Assembly: GCA_020633895.1 (NCBI GenBank)
Contig: JACKCT010000013.1
Location: forward strand, 49,507 to 113,506
DNA length: 64,000 bases
Reading direction: 5' to 3'
Origin: Deltaproteobacteria bacterium
GTDB lineage: Bacteria > Lernaellota > Lernaellaia > JACKCT01
Below the pieces are notes generated by a model. That model was not told where the DNA came from, did no database searches, and saw only the letters and a program-made list of their open reading frames with translations. Shown piece by piece: positions 1 through 9,307 of this stretch; position 1 is the stretch's first letter, and every line of letters starts with the position of its first letter. A program made the translations under genes and the position numbers.

Positions 1-1276
<1,276 letters not shown>

Positions 1277-1354
1277 TCCGTCCCTTTTCACCGATGCCCG
1301 CGTCCTTTATGCTGCGTTCGTTTGCCGCGACTGATGGCGGCGCCTCGGGGTGAC

Positions 1355-2461
1355 ATGTCCTTCGACAAGCTGCTGGAAAATCGGAAAATCCTGGTCTGTT
1401 GCGGATCGGGCGGCGTGGGCAAGACGACCGTCTCCGCGGCGATCGCCCTGCGCGCGGCCATGGAAGGCCAACGCACCCTCGTGCTGACCATCGATCCGGC
1501 CAAGCGCCTGGCCAATTCCCTGGGTCTGACCGAACTGGGCAACCAGAAGTCGCGCATCGAGCTGCCGAAGGAAGCCAAGGGCGAGCTTTGGGGCATGATG
1601 CTCGACCAGAAGCGCACCTTCGACGAACTCATCGAACGCATCGCCCCCAACCGGGAAACCCGCGAGCGCATCCTGAATAACCACTATTACCAGCAGGTCT
1701 CCGGCGCGTTGGCGGGCAGCCAGGAATACATGGCGATGGAGAAGCTTTGGGAAGTCACCCAGGACAACGATTTTGACCTGATCGTCCTGGACACACCGCC
1801 GACCAAACATGCCCTGGATTTTCTGGACGCTCCCCGACGCATGACCGAATTTTTCGACGGCAAAGTCGTGCAGTGGTTCGTCAAGCCGTACCTCGCCGCC
1901 GGGCGCATGGGCTTCAACTTCCTCCAGAAGGGCTCGGCCATGATCTTCAAGATCCTGGAGAAAGGCACCGGCTACCAGACGCTGGCCGATCTGTCCGAAT
2001 TCTTCCTGGCCTTCGACGGGTTGTATGAAGGGTTCAAGGACCGGGCCGAGGCGGTGCATCGGATGTTGGCGGATTCCAAGACGGGCTTCGTCATCGTCAC
2101 CACCCCCATGCACCCCGCGGTCGACGAAGCGGCGTATTTTCGCGACCGGCTGCGTTCCTCGAAGATGCCGCTGGTCTCGGTGCTCTTCAACCGCGTCCAC
2201 AAGCCGCTCACGCACAACGAACCGGCCGACACCCTGGCCCTGGCCGATGAGTTGACCGAGCAGTTGCCGGCCTACGCGACGGTGCTCGACGCCTACCTGG
2301 AACTGGCCGCCAATCTGGATCGCCTCGCCGCCGGCGAACGCAAGATCATCGAGAAATTCAACGCCCGCGCCGGTTCCCTCGCCCTCGCCGCCGAAATCCC
2401 CGCCAAGACATACGACGTCCACGACGTGCAAAGCCTGCTGGGCGTGGCGGCGCATTTCTAG
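1355..2461 (+). CDS. ArsA/Get3-family anion-transporting ATPase
   Basis: Member of the ArsA/GET3 branch of the SIMIBI NTPases, a soluble dimeric ATPase class that either drives arsenite efflux or handles tail-anchored proteins. The deviant P-loop GSGGVGKTT is at about residues 17-25, followed by the signature DTPPTKHALDFLDAP, where the family usually reads DTAPTGHTLR. At about 368 residues it is a single ATPase half, not the tandem ArsA of resistance operons, and no arsB, arsC or arsR is nearby. Arsenic resistance is therefore unlikely, and a chaperone or surface-related role as in myxobacterial paired ArsA proteins is possible. The ATG at 1355 (GGGGTGAC just upstream) is preferred to one 33 bases earlier. 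Confidence 0.9.
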   Translation: MSFDKLLENRKILVCCGSGGVGKTTVSAAIALRAAMEGQRTLVLTIDPAKRLANSLGLTELGNQKSRIELPKEAKGELWGMMLDQKRTFDELIERIAPNRETRERILNNHYYQQVSGALAGSQEYMAMEKLWEVTQDNDFDLIVLDTPPTKHALDFLDAPRRMTEFFDGKVVQWFVKPYLAAGRMGFNFLQKGSAMIFKILEKGTGYQTLADLSEFFLAFDGLYEGFKDRAEAVHRMLADSKTGFVIVTTPMHPAVDEAAYFRDRLRSSKMPLVSVLFNRVHKPLTHNEPADTLALADELTEQLPAYATVLDAYLELAANLDRLAAGERKIIEKFNARAGSLALAAEIPAKTYDVHDVQSLLGVAAHF

Positions 2462-2814
2462 GCGGCGTAGTCGCCGCGTTGCTCCGGCCCGCACAAAATC
2501 GTTGTCATTCCGAACGCAGTGAGGAACCTCTCGTCCGTTGTGCCAAAATGGCATTGACCTTTCAGAGCCGTGACCGTCAGGGAGCGGGTTGGTTCGACTC
2601 GGGGCAACAGGCTTGGCGTTGTGCGATGACAGAGCCGCGCGCAGCTTTCCTCGCCGAAACCTTGGCGAAGGCTGGTCAGCAAGCAGTTCGGGGCTTTGAT
2701 CGGATTATCGGGACTTTGAAATGGAGAACGTTACGCTGACAGACATGCACACCTTCGCTCGGGCTTCGCCCTCACGAAAGTGTGGCACCCTCCGGTTTCG
2801 GGGTCCACGCGGAT
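2462..2814. repeat. Intergenic repeat cluster (three families)
   Basis: Between two convergent genes lie one GTCATTCCGA-type repeat (about 2501-2541, ending in CTCTCGTCCGTTGT), CAGAGCC-type repeats (about 2570-2690, including a TTGGCGAAGG core), and one GGGTGCCACACTTT-type repeat in reverse orientation (about 2747-2791). No gene is credible here. Confidence 0.75.
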
Positions 2815-3540
2815 TTACTTCTTCTCTTTAAGCAGCAACTCATCCAGCCCGACGCGGCCCGGCTTGTACTTATTGACGTGGTGGTCCGCCGCGTAGCCGA
2901 GGGAGACGCCGCAGATGAGCTTGTAATCCTTGGGCACTTTGAAATGCTTGCGGACCGGATGGCTCCAAAGGGCCAGCGCGCCTTGGGGGCAGGTGGACAG
3001 GCCTTCTTCATGGGCGGCGAGCATGAGCGTCTGCAAAAAGATGCCCGTGTCCAGCGCCCCGTGGTGCTCCATGGGCCCGTAGGCGAACACGAAAATCGCC
3101 ACCGGCGCGTCGAAGAAGTCGAAGTTGCGCGCCATGTGATCGTCCCGGGCCTTGAGATCCTTTCGGTCGATGCCCAGCAATTCGTAAAGCCCGTGGCCCG
3201 TCACCGAGCGGCGTTTGTGGATCTCCGGCGGCAGGTCGAACATCACCTTCACGTCGTTGGTCGGCCGGCTGCCGGTGAGGATGGCGGTGATCGCCTGGCG
3301 GGGCAGGGACATGCGCTTGAGTTTGCGCGCCACGGCAAACAGACCCGCCAATTCCTTGGAGATGGCGTCGCGCGTCGCGCCTGTCGCTACCGCGAGCTTG
3401 TAGGGCTGGGTGTTGGACGACGAGGGCGCCTGCAGGGCCGTGGTCAGCACGCGCTCGAGCTTCTCCTGCTCGACCGGGCGATCCGGGTCGAACCGGCGGG
3501 TGCTCGTGCGGGCGTAAATGGCGTCGCGGACGGGCGTCAC
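2815..3540 (-). CDS. Nitroreductase-family flavoprotein
   Basis: FMN-dependent NAD(P)H oxidoreductase of the nitroreductase family. The N-terminus carries the typical TSTRRFDPDRPV start of the fold and the QAPSSSNTQPYK segment that contacts FMN phosphate. The C-terminal half has the family pattern LMLAAHEEGLSTCPQGA, which positions the flavin and dimer interface. At 241 residues it is a little longer than the minimal family, with an insertion around residues 75-130. The natural substrate cannot be deduced. It lies only 2 bases downstream of a 47-residue membrane protein on the same strand, so the two are almost certainly translationally coupled. Confidence 0.9.
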   Translation of the reverse strand: MTPVRDAIYARTSTRRFDPDRPVEQEKLERVLTTALQAPSSSNTQPYKLAVATGATRDAISKELAGLFAVARKLKRMSLPRQAITAILTGSRPTNDVKVMFDLPPEIHKRRSVTGHGLYELLGIDRKDLKARDDHMARNFDFFDAPVAIFVFAYGPMEHHGALDTGIFLQTLMLAAHEEGLSTCPQGALALWSHPVRKHFKVPKDYKLICGVSLGYAADHHVNKYKPGRVGLDELLLKEKK

Positions 3541-3542
3541 GA

Positions 3543-3686
3543 TCAGCAGAACAACGCCGAGACGAGGCCCAGCACGACGAACGCCGCCGCCGCCACCGCG
3601 CCCACGGCCACGATCATCAAGCCCGAGTTTTCCTTGTAGTGCGACGTCAGCCGCAAGGACCCCGAAAGGCCGTGAGAAACGCTCAT
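3543..3686 (-). CDS. Tiny single-pass membrane protein upstream of nitroreductase
   Basis: A 47-residue reading frame starts with ATG at 3686, preceded by a strong GGGAGG site 7 bases away, and ends 2 bases before the nitroreductase start. The first 23 residues are polar (HGLSGSLRLTSHYKENSG). The rest is one hydrophobic helix rich in Ala and Val (MIVAVGAVAAAAFVVLGLVS) ending in a cysteine. It resembles a membrane anchor or partner peptide. The ribosome site and tight spacing are good evidence that it is real, and no function is known to me. It could anchor the nitroreductase or carry an independent function. Confidence 0.7.
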   Translation of the reverse strand: MSVSHGLSGSLRLTSHYKENSGLMIVAVGAVAAAAFVVLGLVSALFC

Positions 3687-3919
3687 CGATTATCCTCCCT
3701 CGTTGATCGCCGATGCGTCGTCTCTAGGCGTACCCGATGGCGCGCGGACTGTAAAGACGATCGGCCGCCCATCGGCGTCGTGGACTGATTAACTTTCGGG
3801 ATCTTCGTCCTTGCCTTATAATGCGGCGGGCTTTCTGTCATGGCGCCGCCCGGCCGGATTCGGCACAATCGGGGGCGCGGCGGGTCATCGGCGGGCTTTT
3901 CGGCCCACAAAGGCGACGC

Positions 3920-4663
3920 ATGCTCAAGTGGTACAAATCCTTCATCCTCCACCCGATTTTCAATCGGCTCAATATCCTTGCGTTCGGGGGTTGGATCGGA
4001 TTTTCGCTTTTCGCCAAAAACCCGCCCGCGTTCCTTTGGGGCGTGCTGGCGGAATTGGTCTATGTGGCCGTGCGCATGGGGCTGGAATATTCCGGCCGCC
4101 CCCTGTGGCAGCTTCGTTTCCTCAAGCGCGATTCCCGCGAGCGCTATTTCAAGCTGCTCGAGCGCGTCAAGCAGACCACCGACGACTTCGAGAACGTCAA
4201 GCAGCTCGACATCCTGCTGTCCGGCGAGGTCAAACAGATTCGCCATATGTCGCAGCTTTTCCTGGAACTGCTCATCCTGCGCAGCCGCATCGATGAATAT
4301 GTGAAGGGCATTCACGAAAATTACGACAACAAGATCATGGAACTCAAAGCCCGGCTGGACAAAACCCCCGAAGGCGAGGAACGCAAGCTGATCGCCCAGA
4401 ATCTGGCGATCTACGAGCAGCGGCGCTCCAAGTATTTCGAGGTGATGGAAAAGCGCAGCGTCATCGAGGCGCGCCTGGACACCATCGAAAACACGATGAA
4501 CCTGCTGGGCGACTACGCCGTGGGCATGGCGACGCCGGGCCGGGAGGAACGCGACCAGGTGCAGCATCTCATCGAGTCGGTGCAGGACGCGGAGAGCTTC
4601 ATGTCGGACCTGAAAAGCACGGTGCCTCAGGTGGGCGTGCGACGCATCCGGGTCCGTGGCTAA
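3920..4663 (+). CDS. Membrane-anchored coiled-coil protein, function unknown
   Basis: The 247-residue protein has two hydrophobic segments near the N-terminus (about 18-33 and 38-52), followed by a long charged alpha-helical region (about 70-235) rich in Glu, Lys, Arg and Leu that looks like coiled coil. No catalytic motif is visible. The start at 3920 has AGGCGACGC just before it. An upstream in-frame ATG would add an Arg-rich stretch with no ribosome site. Its stop overlaps the start of the Nudix gene by 8 bases, and that gene overlaps the next, so the three form one operon. I do not recognise the family. Confidence 0.8.
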   Translation: MLKWYKSFILHPIFNRLNILAFGGWIGFSLFAKNPPAFLWGVLAELVYVAVRMGLEYSGRPLWQLRFLKRDSRERYFKLLERVKQTTDDFENVKQLDILLSGEVKQIRHMSQLFLELLILRSRIDEYVKGIHENYDNKIMELKARLDKTPEGEERKLIAQNLAIYEQRRSKYFEVMEKRSVIEARLDTIENTMNLLGDYAVGMATPGREERDQVQHLIESVQDAESFMSDLKSTVPQVGVRRIRVRG

Positions 4664-5201
4664 GACCGATTCGCCCCCCGCGCCGGTCGCCAAGGTCGGC
4701 CTTTTTCCCCGACTGCTTTTCGCGACGTGGCGCGTCCTGTCCCGCTCGACGCGGCTGCAATATTTCCTTCTTCACCGACTCAATCCCCGTTTCGTCGTCG
4801 GGGCCTGCGCGGTGATTCTGGACGACGAAAACCGCCTGCTGCTCTTTCATCACCCCTATCGCCGCATCCATCCCTGGGGCTTTCCCGGCGGCTGGCTGCG
4901 AAAAGGCGACTCGCCGGAGATGACGCTGGTGCGGGAGGTGGCCGAGGAATCGGCCCTGGCCGTCGAGGTCGTCGGCCCGCTGACGGTGGACGTGCGCGGC
5001 GATCATGCTACGGTGGAGATGATCTATCTGGCGAAATTTGTCGGCGGGCGGTTCCTCCCCTCGGCGGAAGTCACCGAAATGCGCTGGCTGTCGGCCGATG
5101 ACGAGATCCCGGACGCCATGACGCCCCTGCAACGGCGTGTCGCCGCCCGGGTTCTGGAACTGGCGACGAGCGGCCGACTGCCTTCGAGGCTGAATGTCTG
5201 A
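4656..5201 (+). CDS. Nudix hydrolase with variant Nudix box
   Basis: Nudix proteins hydrolyse nucleoside diphosphates linked to another moiety. After a basic N-terminus of about 45 residues comes the beta strand FVVGACAVILDDENRLLLF and then the Nudix box GGWLRKGD-x7-REVAEESAL at about residues 77-100. The metal-binding REVxEE core is intact, but the first conserved acidic residue is Asp in place of Glu, and the usual Gly after EE is Ala. The substrate cannot be predicted. Translation appears to start at GTG 4656 inside the end of the preceding gene, and the end overlaps the next start by 8 bases, which suggests coupled translation. The basic N-terminal extension might touch membrane or RNA. 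Confidence 0.88.
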   Translation: MAKTDSPPAPVAKVGLFPRLLFATWRVLSRSTRLQYFLLHRLNPRFVVGACAVILDDENRLLLFHHPYRRIHPWGFPGGWLRKGDSPEMTLVREVAEESALAVEVVGPLTVDVRGDHATVEMIYLAKFVGGRFLPSAEVTEMRWLSADDEIPDAMTPLQRRVAARVLELATSGRLPSRLNV

Positions 5202-5736
5202 CGAAACGCGAGACGACGCCCCCGTCCCCGACGCCCCATCCGGCGAGCGCCGCACCCGGCCGTTTCGCGATCTGACGCCCCCGCCGCCCCCGGAACCAAG
5301 GCACACCTGGCGCACCGCCGCCTACACCGCTCTGTTTGTCGGCATCACCGTGCTGGCGATGACGCTGCTGATGCGCCGATGGGCCGTGCTGCAGGACTAT
5401 TCGGAAGAGATGCGCGCCGAGGGCTACCACCGCTTCGCGGGCACTATGATGCCGCCGGAGACGGTGGCCGGATCGCCGGTCGTGAAGTTTCGCATCAAGA
5501 CCGACGCGGGCGACGTGGTGACGCTCCCGGCCATGGAAGATGTGGACGACGCGGCCCGAGGCGACGCCCCACCCCTGTCCGCCTACCCGGAAGGCACGTG
5601 CGTCGAGGGCTATGCGCGCCACCACAAGGGCTTCATGTCCGAGGTCGTCTTCCGCGTCGACGGCTGGCTCTACATGCGCGACGGCGACGTGGGATGGATG
5701 GTGCGCAAGGATCCCGACGGCCCGCCCACCGGCTAG
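5194..5736 (+). CDS. Single-pass membrane protein, function unknown
   Basis: The 180-residue protein has a proline- and charge-rich N-terminal 37 residues (PPPPPEP), one membrane helix at about 41-60 (AAYTALFVGITVLAMTLL), and a soluble domain of about 115 residues that should face the periplasm. The soluble part looks like a small beta-rich fold (VVKFRIKTDAGDVVTLP, VEGYARHHKGFMSEVVF). No known family is recognised. It overlaps the Nudix gene by 8 bases and is the last gene of that operon. Confidence 0.75.
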   Translation: MSDETRDDAPVPDAPSGERRTRPFRDLTPPPPPEPRHTWRTAAYTALFVGITVLAMTLLMRRWAVLQDYSEEMRAEGYHRFAGTMMPPETVAGSPVVKFRIKTDAGDVVTLPAMEDVDDAARGDAPPLSAYPEGTCVEGYARHHKGFMSEVVFRVDGWLYMRDGDVGWMVRKDPDGPPTG

Positions 5737-5766
5737 GTTTCATAGCGCCTCACAGTGAAACGACGA

Positions 5767-5864
5767 CCTATGGACAAGATCTTTTTGAGGATCTTGCCCA
5801 CAGCCACCCCCAACGGGCCGCACGCCCGTGGAAAACCCCTCCCCAAAAAAAGGTGATCCATAGG
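5767..5864 (+). ncRNA. Three-way-junction fold of unknown function
   Basis: In the 266-bp gap before the radical SAM gene, CCTATGGA (5767-5774) pairs perfectly with TCCATAGG (5857-5864). Inside are CAAGATC/GATCTTG (5775-5781 with 5790-5796) and ACGGGC/GCCCGT (5813-5818 with 5824-5829). The stems stack without gaps and predict a compact junction. It could be a leader RNA, a small RNA or a DNA element. It lacks the GCCACTG box of cobalamin riboswitches. A separate hairpin, GTTTCA/TGAAAC, lies at 5737-5761. Confidence 0.35.
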
Positions 5865-6002
5865 CGCGGCATGCGAATTAGGATCCCCCGACACCGTTGG
5901 TTTTTCGCCGTTTTTTCGCGAATTCGAGCCCCCTCACAAATCCGCGCGATTGTAAGCGATCAACGATGCGTCGTCCCGGCGATTGCTGCTAGGATGCCCG
6001 CT

Positions 6003-7490
6003 ATGCCAAGGCTCGACGTCATCCTCTGCCGCGCCAACGAGCGCTTTCGCGGCGAAGCCCAGCCGCCGGAGACCAACATCTTCGGCGCGTTTCCGCCGTT
6101 GGGGATCGCCCAACTCGCCGGCGTCGTGCGCGAGAGCGGTCGCAACGTCCGCCTGATCGACGGCACCATCGAAAACACCACGCCCGAGGAAATGGCCCGC
6201 CTGATCGGCGAAGGTTTCACCGGCGTCGTGGGCTTCTCGTCCGGTACGCTCAACTGGCGCTCGACGCTGACCTCCATCCGCGCCCTGAAGAAGATCGCGC
6301 CGAAGTGCGTCGTCGTGGTCGGCGGGCCGCAGATGGACGTCTACCCGGACGAGGTCGTCTCCTTTCCCGAGGTGGATTACGGCATCGTCGGCGAAGGTGA
6401 GTTCGCCCTGGTCGGCTTGATCGAAGCCCTGGAAACCGGCAGCGACCCGATGCACGTCCCCGGCGTGGTGTGCCTGCGGGAAAATCGGGCGCATCGCGCG
6501 GCGCCGAATCCGCCGATCAAGGAGCTGGGCGCCCTGCCGTTCTCGGCGCTGGATCTGCTGCCCATCGCCCGGTACAAGGCGCTGACCGTCCGCTCGCCCT
6601 TCACCACGTTGATTACCAGCCGGGGCTGCCCCTTCCGCTGTCACTTCTGCTCCCAGCAATACGCCGGAGGCCGATTCCGCCAGCGGCCGGTCAGCCACGT
6701 GGCCGAGGAAATCGAGTGGCACATCCAGGCTTTTCGCGCCAAGGAAATCCTCTTTTTCGACGAGACGTTCACCATCGGCCAGAAGCGGGTGATCGAGCTA
6801 TGCCACGCCATCCGCGACCTGGGCGTGAAGGTGGGCTTCAACATCCGCGCCCGGGCCGACACCATCACCTACGAGATGGCCGTCGCGCTCAAAGAAGCCG
6901 GATGCACCTCGGTGAACATGGGCATCGAGTCGGGCACGGACCGCATCCTGAAAGTCATGAACAAGGGTGTGACCAGCGAACAGATGGCCAAGGGCATCGA
7001 GATGTGCCGCAAGGCGGGGCTCACGTCGCGCGGGTATTTCATGCTCGGCTACAAGGGCGAGACACGCGAGGAGATCGAGGAAACGATCCGTTTCGCCGTC
7101 GAGTCGGGGCTGGATTTCGCCAGCTTCACCGTCACGCAGCTCAACCCGGCGACGGTGGATTACGAGACCGAACTTTTCAACGGCGAGACCGAGGACTACT
7201 GGCGCGACTATACGCTGATGAAGGACGTGCCCGCCACGCCGCCGCGCCCGCGCAATCCGCAATATTCGGAAGACGAGTTGCAGGATTTTTTACGCAGTGC
7301 CTATCGCCGGTTTTATCTGCGTCCCGCGCAGATCGGCCGGTACGCCACCAACCGACGCATTCTGCAATGGACCGCCGACACGCTGCTCGCCCCCGGCAAC
7401 GCCATGCGCATCTTCAGCGAACTCATGCGCCCGGCCTACCTCTCCACCGGCGGCTCCAACATCCGCCAAGTGGCCGAGGGCGTGGGGTAA
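6003..7490 (+). CDS. B12-binding-domain radical SAM protein
   Basis: The 495-residue protein has the layout of class B (cobalamin-binding) radical SAM enzymes. An N-terminal Rossmann-like domain (about 1-165; PPLGIAQLAGVVR, VVVVGGPQMD, YGIVGEGE) is followed by a radical SAM core whose 4Fe-4S cluster cysteines are C209, C213 and C216 in CPFRCHFC. Further core motifs are FFDETFTIG and SVNMGIESGTDRIL. Such enzymes do methylations and C-C rearrangements, and the substrate here is unknown. The cobalamin domain does not show a clear DxHxxG motif, so base-off B12 binding is uncertain. The frame is open well upstream, but ATG 6003 with AGGA 8 bases before it gives the normal N-terminus (LDVILCRAN). 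Confidence 0.9.
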   Translation: MPRLDVILCRANERFRGEAQPPETNIFGAFPPLGIAQLAGVVRESGRNVRLIDGTIENTTPEEMARLIGEGFTGVVGFSSGTLNWRSTLTSIRALKKIAPKCVVVVGGPQMDVYPDEVVSFPEVDYGIVGEGEFALVGLIEALETGSDPMHVPGVVCLRENRAHRAAPNPPIKELGALPFSALDLLPIARYKALTVRSPFTTLITSRGCPFRCHFCSQQYAGGRFRQRPVSHVAEEIEWHIQAFRAKEILFFDETFTIGQKRVIELCHAIRDLGVKVGFNIRARADTITYEMAVALKEAGCTSVNMGIESGTDRILKVMNKGVTSEQMAKGIEMCRKAGLTSRGYFMLGYKGETREEIEETIRFAVESGLDFASFTVTQLNPATVDYETELFNGETEDYWRDYTLMKDVPATPPRPRNPQYSEDELQDFLRSAYRRFYLRPAQIGRYATNRRILQWTADTLLAPGNAMRIFSELMRPAYLSTGGSNIRQVAEGVG

Positions 7491-7495
7491 GGAAA

Positions 7496-7687
7496 TTATT
7501 CAGACAAGGATTTGGATTTTTGGCGCCGACCTTGGCCGGGGACATTGGGAATAGGCCGTGGCGTCGATGGTTTGCGGATGATATTTCCATAGACGATATA
7601 GGCTTTGTCGTGTGCGAGCACTCTTCCCGCATCTGACGCGGGTTTGATCGAATAGCCTTTTTTTACCGTCGATTCACGAGTTGCCAT
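7496..7687 (-). CDS. Small hypothetical protein, AT-rich
   Basis: A 63-residue basic protein (MATRESTVKKGYSIKPASDA...). A GGAG site 8 bases before the ATG at 7687 supports the start over one 27 bases earlier. No membrane segment, Cys pair or catalytic motif is seen. It lies 76 bases downstream of the membrane protein ending at 7764, on the same strand. Both are clearly more AT-rich than their neighbours, so they may have arrived together. No family is recognised. Confidence 0.5.
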   Translation of the reverse strand: MATRESTVKKGYSIKPASDAGRVLAHDKAYIVYGNIIRKPSTPRPIPNVPGQGRRQKSKSLSE

Positions 7688-7763
7688 TTCGACTTCTCCA
7701 TCGCTTCGAATCAAGACGAAGCTCGTTATTTATACCACGAAAGTCGCCGGTCGAGAATCAATT

Positions 7764-8441
7764 TCAAACATTGCTGTCGCCAACAATCTCGTCCGTGCCT
7801 TCGGACCGGTCAATGAACTCGACTGTCCAATCCCCTTTTTCTCGTGAAAGGTAAAGAAATTCTAATTCATAGAGCCGTTCGCCCGTCTCGTTGTCGCTGA
7901 CTTTCACTTTCGACAAAAGGATTTCGCCGTTGCCCACCCGGTAATCGGATATGGCGACGGCTTCTCCATAGTATACAAGGTTGTTGGCATGATCTCGGAT
8001 GGCAACCCATGTCGGCACTGCATCCCAGGCAAACGCGTAGTCCCAAACGGTTGCGAAACCGATATTCCGAGATGCGCCAACCCGTCTCATGATTCGATAA
8101 AATACATTCTGATTCACCGCAATCGAGAAACCGATTCCCATGAGGACTGCAACGACGCTAGTCCACGCGACTTCTCGAACATCGATGGGTTGGGATGGGC
8201 TCAGTAAGGCGGTAAAAAATGAAAAATCGTCGGGGACAAAGGTGTCGGAGCCCAATCGCCGAAAGGCTGCTTGGCCGAAGTAATAAAAAAGGTAGCTAAG
8301 AACGGCATAGATAACGACAAAAAACACGATATCTCGTGTCTTCGCATCCTCCTTCGCCGTTAATCGTTCGACGATCACCCAAGCGACAATGCCGGGAAAC
8401 AGGAGGAAGATCAGACGGATCGTCAAACTGGATATTTCCAT
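7764..8441 (-). CDS. Membrane protein resembling the DUF6338 type, AT-rich
   Basis: The 225-residue protein has three N-terminal hydrophobic segments (about 6-22, 38-55 and 92-108) and a C-terminal soluble part of about 110 residues. The stretch VWDYAFAWDAVPTWVAIRDHANNLVYYGEA followed by an LYELEFLYLSRE strand resembles DUF6338-type membrane proteins, a weak recollection rather than a match I can prove. Base composition is markedly lower in G+C than the surrounding operon, with codons such as AAT, ATA and TTT in use, which suggests recent transfer. GGAG sits 13 bases before the ATG. It follows the GNAT gene by 38 bases on the same strand. Confidence 0.75.
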   Translation of the reverse strand: MEISSLTIRLIFLLFPGIVAWVIVERLTAKEDAKTRDIVFFVVIYAVLSYLFYYFGQAAFRRLGSDTFVPDDFSFFTALLSPSQPIDVREVAWTSVVAVLMGIGFSIAVNQNVFYRIMRRVGASRNIGFATVWDYAFAWDAVPTWVAIRDHANNLVYYGEAVAISDYRVGNGEILLSKVKVSDNETGERLYELEFLYLSREKGDWTVEFIDRSEGTDEIVGDSNV

Positions 8442-8479
8442 AATTTGCTAAAGACTCCGGTAATTATAAAGGTTTCGAG

Positions 8480-9304
8480 CTACCCGCTCCCCAACCGCTG
8501 CACCTGCTCCGTGTCCTTGATGATATGCCGGCGGACCGGCTGGACGCGGGAGCAGATGTGCAGTTCGAGCAGATGCGTCGTCATTTTTTTGGCGTAAAAT
8601 TCGAACTCGCCGACCGGCTCGAAGCCCCACGAATCGAGCTGGCGCAGCGCGCCGTCGTTGTCGGCCTCCGTCGTGATCTTCACCCGCTGGAAGCCGCGAA
8701 ACAGCAGTTCGTCGAACAAAAACTTGTTCATCAATCCGCTGATGCGGGTGCCTCGCCATTCTTCCTGGATGTAGCAGAAAAACGACTCGGCCGCGTCGCG
8801 GGCGCGCGAGTCCGTCGCGCTTTTGGCGAAATATCGCGGCGTCGCCAGCGCCTCGCGGATCAGCGCCGGATCCCGATAACCCGCCTTCACCACATGGGGC
8901 AGCAGCTTCCAAAACGCCTTGCGAAACGTCCGCTTCATCATATTCGACCCGTCCGTACTGCCTACGATGAACCCGCGCACGATGCGGTTTTCCTCGAACA
9001 CGAACGCCACGAAATCCGGGTCGTCCAACATCGCCCGATAGAGCGCTTCCAGAAAATGCCGCCCGAAACTCCCCCAGAGCGTCGTGCCCATCCCCTTGGC
9101 ATGCAGTTCCGCCACCGTCGTCACATCCCCGCGCATCAGGGGCCGCACGTGGTTGTACCAACGGGGGTCCAGTTGCAGCGGCGGCAGCGTGGCGCACTTG
9201 GGCGCTTTCGCGGAGGACTGTGCGGTGGGATGTGCGGAGGAAGCGCCGTTGGGCGCGGGCGGCGGGGCGGTTTCGGAATTCTGCACGTCGGACGTCGCGC
9301 TCAC
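8480..9304 (-). CDS. GNAT-family acetyltransferase
   Basis: The 274-residue protein has a Ser/Ala/Pro-rich N-terminal tail of about 40 residues and then a GNAT-like domain. The pattern is LHAKGMGTTLWGSFGRHFLEALYRAML, a central strand VAFVFEENRIVRGFIVGS, and the acetyl-CoA region RGTRISGLMNKFLFDELLFRGFQRVKITTEADNDGALRQLDSWGFEPVGEFEFYAKKM, where the last helix and strand are typical of the fold. It starts at GTG 9304, 3 bases after the upstream crotonase stop, with GAGGGAG as ribosome site. Its position in the polyketide operon suggests it acylates or tailors the product, but that is inference. Confidence 0.82.
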   Translation of the reverse strand: MSATSDVQNSETAPPPAPNGASSAHPTAQSSAKAPKCATLPPLQLDPRWYNHVRPLMRGDVTTVAELHAKGMGTTLWGSFGRHFLEALYRAMLDDPDFVAFVFEENRIVRGFIVGSTDGSNMMKRTFRKAFWKLLPHVVKAGYRDPALIREALATPRYFAKSATDSRARDAAESFFCYIQEEWRGTRISGLMNKFLFDELLFRGFQRVKITTEADNDGALRQLDSWGFEPVGEFEFYAKKMTTHLLELHICSRVQPVRRHIIKDTEQVQRLGSG

Positions 9305-9307
9305 GGT

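Noticed and set aside
1355-2461. Arsenical pump ATPase of an ars operon
   Set aside because: Only a single ATPase half and no arsB, arsC, arsD or arsR in the vicinity.
5379-6002. N-terminal extension of the radical SAM gene to 5379
   Set aside because: It would overlap the preceding membrane protein and read through the hairpin-rich gap with an Arg-rich nonsense sequence. ATG 6003 has a ribosome site and the normal N-terminus.
5737-6002. Cobalamin riboswitch upstream of the B12 radical SAM gene
   Set aside because: No GCCACTG box or other conserved cobalamin-riboswitch element is present.
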